DNA of 64,000 bases from Rhizomucor pusillus (taxonomy: Eukaryota > Mucoromycota > Mucoromycetes > Mucorales > Lichtheimiaceae), in NCBI GenBank assembly GCA_900175165.2, contig FWWN02000695.1:62001-126000 (forward strand), given 5' to 3'. The notes beneath the pieces were generated by a model. That model made no database searches and was not told the origin of the DNA. It saw only the letters and a list, made by a program, of their open reading frames with translations. The position numbers were made by a program, and so were the translations under genes. This document shows, piece after piece, positions 10,993-22,183 of the stretch; position 1 is the first letter of the stretch; each line of letters starts with the position of its first letter.

Positions 10993-12706
10993 AGAGGCCA
11001 GAATCGCAGGCGCTGCGAAAAAGTTGGGAGGGAATGCGCGTGAAGTAAAAAATTTCCAGGCGCATGACCTAATTTTTGACTCTGGTGTCAGGGTGGGTCA
11101 AAATCAAGTTCACCTGCTTTCATACTATCGCTTTAGCTATGCATAGCACTCAGTATTGCTACTTAGGGGATACTAGGATTACCAATTGCGATGCAAACAG
11201 ACTACTTGATTTGTGGCATCGATGTGAACATTGACAACTAAAAATGTTGAGTCTCAGACAACATTACAGCTATAGCGTTTTCCGCGTAAACGTGTATGTA
11301 CTTTATTCTTCATTCTTTAAATAAATTGTGCCGTTCAGTTCACGTTAAGCAATGCATTTTAAAGTCAACGATATATCCAGGAACCACAATGAGCAGGCGG
11401 CATAGCCAGTTCCCAAAAAGGTGTGGGGTTCAAAAGAGTACATAGAGTAAATCTGCAACTCATAGTATCTGTCAGCCCAGATGTCCAGCTGATAGATGCT
11501 AATCATATAATATTGTGATCAATGGAAAAAAGGTACTGTAGCAAGCCAAGAGGCATAAAGGCCTCTTCCCATCCGCCCATCCATCGCCGTTCCGTATTTG
11601 CTGCTTGCTTGGCCGTCTTGAAGGAACTCCCGAGGCACACACTCGCAGGCGAAGCTACGAATAGCTGAATATGCGCAGTAATCTTTCCAGAGCGTGACGT
11701 TGTGCGGAGATTCAAATGGAATCATCTGCATGTATCGAATTTGCCCCATGCTTGCAGAATCTGGCGGTGTGGTTAGCCATATGTACAATGTACAATGCCA
11801 TATTCCTCGCTGTGGGAGCGTGAGCGACTGGCAAAATTGCGCCTGTGAATCCGTCATCCCTGCAGCGAGACTATATTTCCAACGCTGTTGTAACACCGCC
11901 CGTTATCCTCTTTTTGGATGTCATTTATCTACTTGACTTTTCAGTTTAGCTCAACCTCGCTTTTTAACTGTTAGTAACCGTATATTATAATATTTATTTG
12001 TGGAAAATGTGCCATGAAGGCCGTGTAGTATGGTGCAATAGGAGATAATGTCGAGTACGCTACTGGAAGTGCATAGTCATCATGGATGAAATGTCTTGTA
12101 AATTTTGTGCTCCTTTACTAAGTTGAATTCATGTACGGTGAAAAATGTCAGACAAGTTTGTACTTATTCATAGCCATAAAAAGTATTCGGTTGCGCTTAC
12201 AGCAGCACTTTTGAAAGCTGAAGATTTGAATACGCAGAAAGGAGGAAGCGTACGCCATGGCTAACGATCTGCACTTGAAAGAACTTTCTTTATATTCTAG
12301 TGGTATCTTCAATGAACCCGCATTCGTTTGTGGTCAAGAACAGTTGCCAATGGCTAGAACCACGCTCTGTTTCTTTATTTAAATCGTTCAACCTGCGTCA
12401 TAAAATTCCGCAGATATTCCTAAAACAAGTATAGTCTCTAGCTAATGTACTAGGTTAAATGTTGTAGATAGCAACTCACTCGCGGTCTAAGCATCACTGA
12501 CTGCAACGCTTAAGTAGAGCAAAAGAAAGGAAGGAAAAGAAAACACCTCTCCACTACGTAGCATTTGCTATAGAACTTCAGGTCTAAATGAAGAAGGAAG
12601 GGGTAAGGGTCAGGGTTATATTTATTCTCAAGATGTTACTTTTAAAAGTTTGTAGCGAGAATATCATTGATTGCTGCAAGCTATTTACTTGTAAATTTTT
12701 GGTTTT
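10993..12706. other. Noncoding stretch between RAD52 and the small secreted peptide gene
   Basis: Overlapping reading frames occur at about 11503-11896 on the minus strand, up to 125 codons. They show no recognisable domain and neutral composition. The rest is AT-rich with no visible gene. The RAD52 promoter should lie just right of 10992. Confidence 0.45.
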
Positions 12707-12931
12707 CTAGTTCTTGTATTTTTCGCAAGTGCAGATTGCTTTCAGGCCGCATTCACCGAGCTCAGAACGGTTGCCTTGTCCGAAAGTTTGGCAGTATTCC
12801 TCGCAGACCTTTTCGGCATGCTGATCCTGGAGCTTGTGGCAGTTCTTGCTAGTGGCAGGAAGAGCATTGGTAGCGACAACCAAGAGGGCGAGAAGAAGGG
12901 CGAGAGCTAGGTGGAGCTTTTGGGAGTTCAT
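12707..12931 (-). CDS. Small secreted defensin-like peptide, six cysteines (74 aa)
   Basis: A single-exon gene for 74 residues. Residues 1-24 form a typical signal peptide (hydrophobic core rich in Leu and Ala, cleavage expected near TNALPA). The mature part of about 50 residues has six cysteines spaced C-x11-C-x3-C-x13-C-x5-C-x1-C. The CxxxC plus CxC pair, with a GEC before the fourth cysteine, fits the cysteine-stabilised alpha-beta fold and gamma-core of defensin-like peptides. That class includes antimicrobial peptides and signalling or toxin-like relatives, and the sequence alone does not say which role applies. A TATATAAG box lies 84 bases upstream of the start. The family call rests on cysteine spacing only. 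Confidence 0.72.
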   Translation of the reverse strand: MNSQKLHLALALLLALLVVATNALPATSKNCHKLQDQHAEKVCEEYCQTFGQGNRSELGECGLKAICTCEKYKN

Positions 12932-14054
12932 TGCAGCGTCTTGTTGTGAAGGATGAAAAGTGGGAAGAGGGCCAAGAATGAAGAAGTGGAAAAGAAAATG
13001 GGCGACGATCCCCTCTTATATATGCAGTCGCGCTTGATGATCCAAATAAGTCAGTAACTCACGATCTTCTCCAACCTCCGTTTTGACGGCCTGGTTCCGC
13101 CAACCATTTGTCGAATGGGATGATGGTCGCACCAATACTTGATTTTTCTTACCCCATTTGGTGATTTTATACAGCAGTGCTACCGATTAATATGAAGTTC
13201 ATCCAAGGATTCTTATTTTAGATGAAGCACAAGACGCGAATTAAAAATATCTTGTAAGAGGTTACTGGGTCCGAAGTTCTCGAAATCTGTCACTGCGAGT
13301 GAAAGATAGATTTCATTGTTATCAAGATTGCGGATACCAAAAGTTTCCCTTCTCGATTCGCTATCTAGGGAAACATACATAATTTCGATGCCTTAGGATT
13401 CTCATTTGACTCTCTATTGCCGATGGCAATCGTAGCTTGACGTAAGTCCTTAAAGCACGAGAGGGCGGCGCAAAGCAGCCTGGTCTGTCGAACGCCCCTG
13501 AATGAAAATCGCAATTGCTGGAAGCTGAATTTGATCGATTATCCTACATTACCGCTACTACAAAGCATAAAGATATTTGACCTGCAGTGCTACCCAACAA
13601 GTCAAAACAGATTTACTATGTATGATCAAACGTGACAGAATAGTTTTCTAACATGACGACTACAGAGCAAATTATGGTATGGGTATAGACGTGGCCAGTG
13701 GATTTGCGCATTCGGTCTGGAATCAACAAGCAGAGATGGCGATGCAATCGGTCAAGTACTCCTCGATTTGTTGAATCTGACGCGTTAAATCCGGCTCGTA
13801 TCTCGATCTGGCTATCTGTAGTTCGGTCAGCGATAACATCTGTCAGCAATGCACGCTTCTGTCTGGGCGAACGACGACGTTGGAGCCACCTGAGACTGAC
13901 GGCAAGCAGGCCTTTCCCTTCGTAACGGCAGCAAACACAACCGGTTGATTGGGCCTGACATGCATTAAATGCGTTGTCGTTCCTGACCCCGACCACCCCT
14001 TCAGGTTATACAAAGCCACTCCCGCTCTCTCCTCCGCCTTCCGAGTTCGTTATT
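12932..14054. other. Intergenic between divergent defensin-like and formyltransferase genes
   Basis: Holds the upstream regions of two divergent genes. Open stretches at 13616-13996 lack domains and look like chance. Confidence 0.45.
13015..13022 (-). promoter_or_regulatory. TATA box of the defensin-like gene
   Basis: TATATAAG on the minus strand, 84 bases before the start codon at 12931. This leaves room for a leader of about 50 bases. Confidence 0.65.
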
Positions 14055-15810
14055 ATGCTACTGCGATCGATTGCGTACAAATCTACTGCACTCTTTCGAG
14101 CACCAGTAAGTAGCTTGGAACAATGCTAATATTTTGGTTGCTAAGCTTACATTCGCCTCAAGTATGCCCAGTGCCGGCATTGGGATAGACACAGCTGGAT
14201 CCGCTGCTATGTAACTGAAAGCCGCAAAAAGTACAATGTACTTTTCTTCGGTACAGACGATTTCGCAGTAACACACCTCAAGGCGCTAGTCACTGAAAAA
14301 GGTAAAACCGTTGTTGTTAAAGGCATGAGTTCCATGCGTATGAAGCAGGAGGGGGGTCTTTTGGAATATCCCATATTTATATACATATCTATCCAAATGC
14401 AGGAAAAGAGAATTCTTGCATAAATAGCATTGATTTAGTGTGTCCGCCTGACCGATGGACAGGAAGAAAGAACAAGATTCATACACCTAGTAAGTTTTCT
14501 TTAAACAAGATGGGTTGCAATCTTTCTCTTATTCTAACACACTAGCCGTGGTCCCTTTTCTTGTTGAACAGGTCCAACTAAAGGATTAGCGGAACTGTAC
14601 AGCCTGCCAGTATTCCACACGCCAGAGGCAGCGAAGACACTGGATGATTGGCATATCCCGAGTGAGAAACAATATGATCTGGGAATTGTGGTCTCATTCG
14701 GCTACTTTATTCCCCCACGGATAATACAGCAGTTCAAATACGGCGCAATCAATGTTCATCCGTCACTTTTGCCAAAGTATCGCGGTGCAGCACCTATCCA
14801 GCACACGATCCTTGCAGGCGACGATGAAACAGGAGTGACCGTGCAAGAATTGCATCCTGAAAAGTTCGATGCCGGCCGAATACTGAACCAAAAGATTGTG
14901 GTAAATATACATACATACGTGCTGTTGCATCGTTCATCTTTTGTTGTTCCAGTTTTCCAACACTCCCAGAATATTTATTAGAATATCAGAGAGCATGCAC
15001 CACGTTACAGGACGCTCAAGGATCAGCTGGCGGGTGTAGGAAGTAGACTGCTGGTCGACACATTGCAAAACTTGGATCACTGCAAGGTTTGAAAGTTAAC
15101 AATGTGTGATAGATATGAATGTAGTCTAACATGCCTTGTTGTTTCAGGCAAATGCCAAGGTGCAGGATGAAAGCCAGGCTAGCACAGCTCCGAAAATCAA
15201 GAAAGAGTGGTCAATTATTGATTGGGACGAGATGGAAGCGTGGCAGGTCGAGCAACTTCATCGAGCGATTGGTGATCAAGTAAGTCTATATCCCATGCAA
15301 TATCATTTTGATCGATCAAAAAAGCTTAATCTGTTGCCAATTTCCTAGTACCCTCTGCGAACAACGTTTACATTTTCACGCATAAAACGGTCCAAAAAGA
15401 TCAAGCAACGACACCTTACGATGCAACTGTTGAACATTTATCTACCAAAGAAATCGCCTTTGCTCACACTGAGCCCGCCTCCAGAGCCTGGCACGTTCGC
15501 CTACGATCAGGCAACGAAATCGCTTCACGTCTGCTGCGCGGATTTGAATCCTATCGCTTTGACGCATATCAAGGCGGAGGATAGCGGCGTGATTGATGCA
15601 CGCGATTTCAAGAACGGCTATGAAATCCGCGACAACGTAGGCCAATTCGGATACATTGCAGAGGACCAAGTCGCGCCTGGTATGAGCGGCGTGCGCGTCA
15701 CCAAGCGACGAGAGGAGTATAACAAGACGATCCGCAGACGCATGAAGATGCGCAAGGCAGAATTCGAAGCCGTATTCAACAAGACACTCGATTCGCGGTC
15801 CATGCATTAG
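14055..15810 (+). CDS. FMT1: Mitochondrial methionyl-tRNA formyltransferase (434 aa, 7 exons)
   Basis: Formylates Met-tRNA(i) with 10-formyltetrahydrofolate so that mitochondrial translation can start. Exons 14055-14105, 14163-14301, 14403-14489, 14572-14900, 14982-15086, 15148-15279 and 15349-15810 join in frame to 434 residues. A basic N-terminal leader (MLLRSIAYKSTALFRAP) fits mitochondrial import. The core carries NVLFFGTDDFAVTHLKAL, VCPPDRWTGR, INVHPSLLPKYRGAAPIQ with the catalytic Asn/His region, and a GVTVQELHPEKFDAGRIL strand. The C-terminal domain follows, and the protein ends in an unusually basic tail of about 35 residues (KRREEYNKTIRRRMKMRK). The substrate is inferred from the family. 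Position 14055 is the first ATG in frame with the leader. Confidence 0.94.
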
Positions 15811-15815
15811 AGTAA

Positions 15816-15821
15816 AATAAA
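15816..15821 (+). terminator. FMT1: Polyadenylation signal AATAAA of FMT1
   Basis: AATAAA begins six bases after the stop codon and overlaps a second AATAAA copy; T-rich sequence follows. Confidence 0.5.
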
Positions 15822-16254
15822 TAAATGGTTTTTGTATATGTAAAGGATTGTGATTTTCCTTTTTTTCATTTATTTACAAGGAAAGGTACATACAGTTATT
15901 GTTTGAAAAGATTGGAATGACAAGAGAAAATGCTATAAACACAGAGAAAGAGCGAAAGGAATGATAGAGATGAAGGAGGAAGGGAGGTAGAATGATGGCG
16001 AGTAAGGAGATGGATGGAGATTGAGAGAGAATTTCCCCTCAAAAATTTTCAGAAATTTTTTGGGCATACATGTCGATGTTGCTGTTGTAAGGAGTGCGAG
16101 CTGGGTAAAGAAAGAGTGTATATGCGGAGAATTTGTGCAAAAATGAATATTATGTACAGGATATATGAAAATGAGAGGATGGGGGCAAAGAGTAATAATA
16201 ACAATAAACAGGCATCAAATGAATGAAGGGAAAGGAAAGAAAAATGAAGATAGT
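15822..16254. other. Shared 3' flank of FMT1 and the PX-PB1 gene
   Basis: Purine-rich sequence between two convergent stop codons. No gene seen. Confidence 0.55.
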
Positions 16255-17703
16255 TTAAGCAATGCATCGCAGGGTGACCTTTTCAAGACGCACCCACATG
16301 GTGCCCATAGCCTTTGCGAGATCCGATTCCTTTGCAATGACAGTGGCAGTACCGCTGCTGCTGTCAATGGATAGAGAGGACGCAGCGCTTGTGTTTGAAG
16401 ATGCAGATGAACGCGTGTCATTGAAAAGGAGGACGAAATCATGCGGCAGCGCGATAGCAGGATCGCAGAACTTTTGAGCGATGCGTGCACGGAGATCGCT
16501 GAGAGTGACAGAGCGGGGCACCTGGATAACGATAATGTTATCAACGTCATAAATAACCTTGATCTTGATGGTGCGCAAAGTAGGAGAGGTCGTCGGACTA
16601 GGTGCGATGCTCGTAGCAGAGGTGCTCTGGCTGTCACGGCTGCTGTGTGAACTGCTTGACGTGCTGCTGATGACGCTGCTGCTGGTAATCACGCTCGCTG
16701 GTGCTGCACGTGCTTGGGGGTATCGATGCTGATATCTGCAGCAGCTTTTTGGAGGAACCATGGGCGGGTAAGCGGGTGTAGAGTACGAAGGAGCGGGTGG
16801 CATGCATTGCTGCAGCTGCTGGTGGTGAGAATTGCCGCGACTTGCCCACGGCATGATCTTGCTAGCTGCCTGCGAGCAAAAGTTGCTAAGACTGGACGAT
16901 GAGATAGTGGGTTGAGGCAAAGGAGTAGCATGCGAAGCAGGAGTTGCATGGCTGCGTCCTCGTGTCTTGAACCGCTTCCACAAGGGTGATGGCTGTTGCT
17001 GCTGTTTTTCTGCGATCTGAGTGGGCAGAGGATCCAAAGGGTGGAATCCGTTGGGAATAGCAGAGGGTAAGGCCGGCATTTCTGGAACTTCGTTGGTCGT
17101 AATCAGATCAGGATGCGATGCTGACTTGCGCAGAGACTGAGAACCGTCAAAGAATCCGTCCTGGGTTATCGATGATTGGGAACGCAGTAGTCTTTGTTGC
17201 TGTGCGGATGGTTGTATTTCTGCATCGGTATCCTGCAAACCAAAGAACTCCAAGACGACCAGCGACTGTGAGATGGATGGTGGCATGGTGAACAAGGAAG
17301 AGATGAACTTGTCGATATCTGCGCGACGTTGGACATGGACTTGCTTTTTATTTTGTAGCAAGTTCAGACGCTTGCCGTTCAGTTTTGGGAGTGCGATGGT
17401 ATCGGCAGGAGCACGCGAACCAGCGCGGCTTGCCAGGCTGCTGAGGGATCGTGCGGATGTCGGAAAGGCCTCGTGAAGGCGCTGGTTGAATGCAACAAAG
17501 TCTTCGTGGCGACGGGCAACAAAGTACGGTTGTCGGGAGACAGGTCGTTTGGTATTTGACATGATGCCTTGCTGAGGAACCACTCTGACGATGAACCATA
17601 TCTTTTGATCGGCTCGCTTCTCGCAGCGAACGATGGATGCGTTCTGAATAGGTGGTGCCAGCTTCATGCCTGCTGAAGGACACGTTTTGCCACTGATATA
17701 CAT
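16255..17703 (-). CDS. PX and PB1 domain protein, Bem1/Scd2-like without SH3 (482 aa)
   Basis: An intronless frame. Residues about 20-165 form a PX (phosphoinositide-binding) domain: IWFIVRVVPQQG, PYFVARRHEDFVAFNQRLHEAFP, a long basic loop with LPKLNGKRLN, then RRADIDKFISSLFTMPPSI. A Ser/Pro/Gln-rich linker follows. The last 95 residues form a PB1 domain (IKIKVIYDVDNIIVIQVP, then HDFVLLFND and a W-V-R-L-E strand). PX followed by PB1 is the C-terminal half of the polarity scaffold Bem1/Scd2, which links Cdc42 to its exchange factor, but no SH3 domain is visible. An ATG at 17793 is also in frame. I prefer 17703, because a TATA box lies between the two. Confidence 0.78.
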   Translation of the reverse strand: MYISGKTCPSAGMKLAPPIQNASIVRCEKRADQKIWFIVRVVPQQGIMSNTKRPVSRQPYFVARRHEDFVAFNQRLHEAFPTSARSLSSLASRAGSRAPADTIALPKLNGKRLNLLQNKKQVHVQRRADIDKFISSLFTMPPSISQSLVVLEFFGLQDTDAEIQPSAQQQRLLRSQSSITQDGFFDGSQSLRKSASHPDLITTNEVPEMPALPSAIPNGFHPLDPLPTQIAEKQQQQPSPLWKRFKTRGRSHATPASHATPLPQPTISSSSLSNFCSQAASKIMPWASRGNSHHQQLQQCMPPAPSYSTPAYPPMVPPKSCCRYQHRYPQARAAPASVITSSSVISSTSSSSHSSRDSQSTSATSIAPSPTTSPTLRTIKIKVIYDVDNIIVIQVPRSVTLSDLRARIAQKFCDPAIALPHDFVLLFNDTRSSASSNTSAASSLSIDSSSGTATVIAKESDLAKAMGTMWVRLEKVTLRCIA

Positions 17704-17753
17704 AGCAACAAGCAAAGAAAAAGGATACCAACGAGGCTGGAAAAGTGGCAACC

Positions 17754-17761
17754 TATTTATA
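17754..17761 (-). promoter_or_regulatory. TATA box of the PX-PB1 gene
   Basis: TATAAATA on the minus strand, 51 bases upstream of the preferred start at 17703 and downstream of the alternative start at 17793. Its position argues for the shorter protein. Confidence 0.55.
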
Positions 17762-19392
17762 TTTCTGTTGGGGGTGAGGGGGGAAACATACAAATGGACA
17801 ATTGCGTCAGGAGTCCAAGCCGATATGAAAGGAGAATAAAGAGCAAATTCTGTGCGTCGTTTGGGGGAAGGGATCGTCTAGTCAAACAGAGATGGGGGGT
17901 ACAAGAGATTTCTCAGCAATATGCTTGAGCATCTGTCTTTAGAGTTCACATCTTTGACGTGCATTCCAGGCAAAACCGTATCCCAAAAAGAGAGATCGCT
18001 AAAATCACAACGTGGTTGACCTTTCAAGCCCGTATGGGATCAAAGGTTAAACCTTTTTTCGAAAAAAGAGCTGCCAGATCATTCCTGTCAATGTGTCGTG
18101 ATTGCCATCACGCACAAAGCCTGAGGGGTCAGGGGAGCGCGCTGGATAGAGAGAAAGATGCTGCACGAATGGACACGATGGTAAAGAATGGCGTGAGCCA
18201 CTGGTGCCGTCGAATTGTAATGTTCTAGATCCTCGAAAAGCTTTTGCACTAACTACGCACACGCACACACAGAGGCAGACAGGTTAACATATAAAGGGAG
18301 TGATGGGAGCTGTGGAGTTGGTGGAGGAGCGGTGCTGCTTCCGTGAGAACTGCGATGGTGACAGCGACTTTTTTTGGCACATGTACATGCGTCATGCAGC
18401 ATCTTTCGTTTCTGCCTCTCGTGGGCTTCTAATCCAGTTTTCTTTGAACATAGGCTGCAGTTCTGGGTTGATTGCAAAATAGTTGACGGGAACAACGATC
18501 AAATCATTTGAACCTGTGCTACACACTTTGGACGCATGCTTGCAATGCTGTTCCTTTCAAAATGTGCTACGACGATGAGATGGGTCGTCATTTATCGGAA
18601 CCCTTCCCGCCACTGCTACTCCTGAACTTTTTTTTTGCCTCTGTCTATCTCTCTCTCTCTCTATCTCATGTACTACTCGTTTTGCCATCTGTCAATGAGA
18701 TTCGGGCTATCACGTTTGCGATTGGAGGAAGCGTTGGCTGTGTGACGGACATCCAGTTGGAAAAGAATGAACTCGAGCTTGACGCATTTGGATGCATATA
18801 CATGCAGAACCTCATGCTTGTGCTACATGCGACCAACGTCAAGTCTCTGGCTTGGCTATTCTTGAACAAAGCGGATGCGATATCCGAGCAAAGAAGAGCG
18901 AACCCCATTGTGGTATAAATCCTGCTTTACCCAAAAAAGGGAGCTTATTTGGAGACACAAACGGGCCGCCGCTCAGGACAATCTGTTTGTGGGATCCAAC
19001 CTGAAGGCTCGGACCCAGTCGCGTTTTTTAGAATGCTCGAATTACGGACATTGACTGCATTTGGGTATTCGTCGATCCTTTTTTCCCACTCGGGTTGCCT
19101 TCCTTGTCCATGCACTCGTATTTTTCTAGCTCTGGTGCCAGGGAGAATGGCAAAGCACATGGAAAGAGCATCCATGGTAGCACAGATATAAAGTACTGGT
19201 GGAGCAAAAATGGGGAGGCATTGATGTAAAAGAGAAAATCGTGATAAGAATGCTTATATCAAGCTACAGACTAAATCCCGGATTCTATCTTGAGAGCGTC
19301 AAACGCTGTTTGCTGAAAGACATTCCGAGATTCTCACGTATGTAGTTTATCCGAGCGTGTCTTCCATTCGCTTCCGTTGTTTATTTAGATAG

Positions 19393-19416
19393 CAAGTTCC
19401 ACCGTTGTGGAACTTG
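19393..19416. repeat. Perfect 10-bp hairpin, 4-base loop
   Basis: CAAGTTCCAC, loop CGTT, GTGGAACTTG: a perfect 10-bp stem in noncoding sequence. No T-tract or neighbouring gene explains it. Confidence 0.7.
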
Positions 19417-21071
19417 ACCCTGTGACAAGCGCACGAGATCGTTCATATCACTTGAAAATTTTATAGAAATCTTCTTCTATTAGCAACGCTCTACAACATA
19501 CACAGCAATATACGTGTAATTTTGCTATCTTTAATATCAGAGTGAGAAAAAAAGATAAGAATTCCCTATCGAGTACGATTGTCACTGCGAGCTGCCTTGC
19601 AGATGGCAAAAGATGATCAATTCAAAGCAAAAATGCAGCTGCTGCGATCGACAATTCCTTTGAAAACGATGCTCCTCAGATTGGCCTTATTCATCAAGCT
19701 GAAGCCGCTGGTACTTTCGGCTTCAAATCCTCGGATGCCGAACAGAGTAAATATAGATCCTTCGCATCAGGCGCGCCGCTTAAAATCCGGTCCCCGTGGA
19801 TCCGCTATCGCTGATGATTATAGTACTCTGGACATTTATGTCATTATGTACCTTTTGCATGTTTTATTTTTCTGCAGCTCGAAATAAGGAAACAGCTAAT
19901 ATTTATGGATGTTGAGCATCCTCCGCCTTTGCAGGGAAAATCTTTACTGATCTTGAACCAGTCTCGCTTCGGGACGCACGCACATACATTGGACTAGCTC
20001 CTTCTAAGCTCGCGGTGTCGCTTTGACAGACTAAATATTCGTGATGGAAGCAAGGAGTTAGTTGTGAGCTTTCACACGAACACACCACTATTGCTGATTG
20101 CTCGATGATAAGGTTAGAAGCTAGACCATTGAATGTTGTGTGCTAATTCTATTGCATGGTGTTGTATAGCAAAAAAAATGAAAACGGTAAAAGCGGCAAG
20201 GCTTGGGCAGGGTTACCTGATCCATCAACTAAGACAATCAACAAGTTCTTGGCTCCAACGTAACCCGTAAACAGAAACGACTCATATGATGCTGTTGATA
20301 ATCACAGACTTCCAACGAAATCTTTGGTGAATGTGACGCCAAACAAGCTGCACTTTATCAAACCGCGTGATTCCCCATCGTATCTCTGGCCCTCCCATTT
20401 TCATATATGTAAGATTATACGTTTTCGTTAGGATGAGCAGCGCAGAGATAGAAAAGAACAATTGTCACGCCCATTCTTGAGCTAACCAAATTTCACTATT
20501 GAGGAGTAAAATCGCCTGATTTTCCAGAGATACTGGATGGTTCTATTATAAAGAGAGAAACGCTCAGGAACAAAACGCCGATGGGTCCCTGAACGCACAG
20601 ACAATGCTACGCCGGCTCACTTATTACCGTATAACCACGTTACCCGTTTAAGTGGATACCATGATATATCTTGACTCGACCGTAAGATATGTATCATGTT
20701 TACTGTCATCTTTCGCACCCTAAAAGAATGGTCTTCCATTTACATGCTGCAATATTCTGGCCTTGAGCGCCATTTCAAGTGATTAGTAAGGCACAGAGCA
20801 AGCACGCTCTGCATCATCTACGTTAATAGGCTCCTATTTTTGATAAACCAGCGAAAATATGGTTCTGTTTAGACGACCAAATTTTGGATGCTAGAACGTC
20901 AGTACCAGACGTTCGCAAAAGATACACACGCACGCTCGAAAGTCACAACGTCGTGCATGCCAAAGTACTGTACAGCATGCAGACAGAGTGGTCACATGTT
21001 CAGTGATAACAATTCTTCTGGTCGCATCTTTCGAAAAATTCGAGTCGTATGTATCAAGATCACTTGATCAT

Positions 21072-22024
21072 CTAAGGAGAAATACTTAGTCGTCTTTTCC
21101 ATTGGCTGCGAACAGAGCGCTTCCAGCTACTCCATCGTTTATATTTATTTAAATGAAATCCCTGTTTCTGGTCCAATAAATATCTGGGGTTTGCGTTCAG
21201 CGTGGTGAAGTAAGTGGACAAGACATTCATTGTCTTCGAGCCGAGAACAAGCTTGGATTTCAGCTTCTTGCCATCGGCGCTGGTGATGGTATCTGCTGTT
21301 TCGTTTCTCCAGCAAAGTCGATGATGGATATTCCGACCCGCAGTGGATGTCAATGGATGCATGTCGACTGTAAACTTCTGCTGTCAAAATCATCAATGTA
21401 TTGTCTTTGCTAATCACTATTGCGCTTGTCACTAAGCTCGCAAGCTTGGGCAGCAGCTCTTCTCGCATGCGAAAGTCTATTTTGAGTAATCCGGAAATGG
21501 GCCTGTCAAGCTCAATGAAGGGCCCGGTTTCGCGTCGATGTTGGAGGTATTTTGATATGCCGAGAATGGCACATGGAGTCTTTCATCGGATTTGCTTCAA
21601 AGATCTTCGAATCTTGCTGCAGTTCAGGCAGACGAGAAGCGAGTTAAAGTGTACTTTAACCCACCACGGGGCTTGGTAAACTGTCCATCAACTAAAAGTC
21701 TTGCCTTATCCCCATGACACGGGAATCTACCGATTCCTGAGAACCACAGAAGCTGAGCGTACTTGCATCATTGGCGAACCTGACATGAGCGGCTCGAAGC
21801 TTATCTAAATTATCCTTGTTGAAAAGGCCGGTGACATCTACAGCATCGTTGGAATTCGTCTTCCTCGCAAAAGATATGACTATTGGCCGGCAACCAAGCA
21901 GTTTGGCCCAACACGCCGCGCGCTCAGTGTCGGCGTCCGTCGTGCCTTTAGTTCCAGAAGATTCCAACGCGCGCATGCAACCACGTTCAAAAGTAAATGA
22001 TTCGAAGAGTCTCCGCTCTTTCAA
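21072..22024 (-). pseudogene. Possible decayed coding sequence
   Basis: Minus-strand segments at 22024-21692, 21550-21300 and 21362-21072 read like protein (mixed charge, hydrophobic strands such as LPKLASLVTSAIVISKDNTLMILTAE). Frame shifts and stops separate them. No family is recognised. A 28S rDNA fragment lies immediately to the right. It could be a broken gene, an unrecognised multi-exon gene, or chance. Confidence 0.25.
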
Positions 22025-22044
22025 TTGTCTGCCAATCTCTTCTT

Positions 22045-22126
22045 TGCGATTGCTATAAAGTGGTATTGACGCAATATGATTTCTGCCCAGTGCTCTGAAT
22101 GACTAAGTGAAGAAGTTCAACCAAGT

Positions 22127-22182
<56 letters not shown>
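22045..22182 (+). rRNA. 28S rRNA gene fragment (about 138 bases, decayed)
   Basis: From about 22045 the sequence follows the conserved 28S/25S rRNA segment: TTGACGCAATATGATTTCTG, CCCAGTGCTCTGAATG, then GCGGGTAAACGGCGGGAGTA, then ACTATGACTCTCTTAAGGTA, ending in CAAATGCCTCGTCAT. By comparison with the yeast sequence as I remember it, the match is close but has scattered differences. Alignment is lost after CTCGTCAT. This is a stranded fragment, not a working rRNA gene. Confidence 0.9.

Positions 22183-22183
<1 letters not shown>

Noticed and set aside
11503..11896. Open frame of 125 codons, minus strand
   Set aside because: No domain, no splice or start context; the overlapping frame is almost as open.
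13616..13996. Open frame of 126 codons, minus strand
   Set aside because: Arg- and Ser-rich translation typical of chance; it overlaps the expected promoter of FMT1.
17704..17793. Upstream in-frame start for the PX-PB1 gene
   Set aside because: A TATAAATA box lies inside this stretch, so translation should begin after it.
19579..19887. Open frame of 102 codons, plus strand
   Set aside because: No recognisable family. A second frame over the same bases looks equally protein-like, so neither is convincing.
21072..22182. An rDNA-inserted retrotransposon next to the 28S fragment
   Set aside because: No reverse transcriptase, endonuclease or zinc-finger motif could be found in the flanking frames. 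Only the possibility of a scar is kept.
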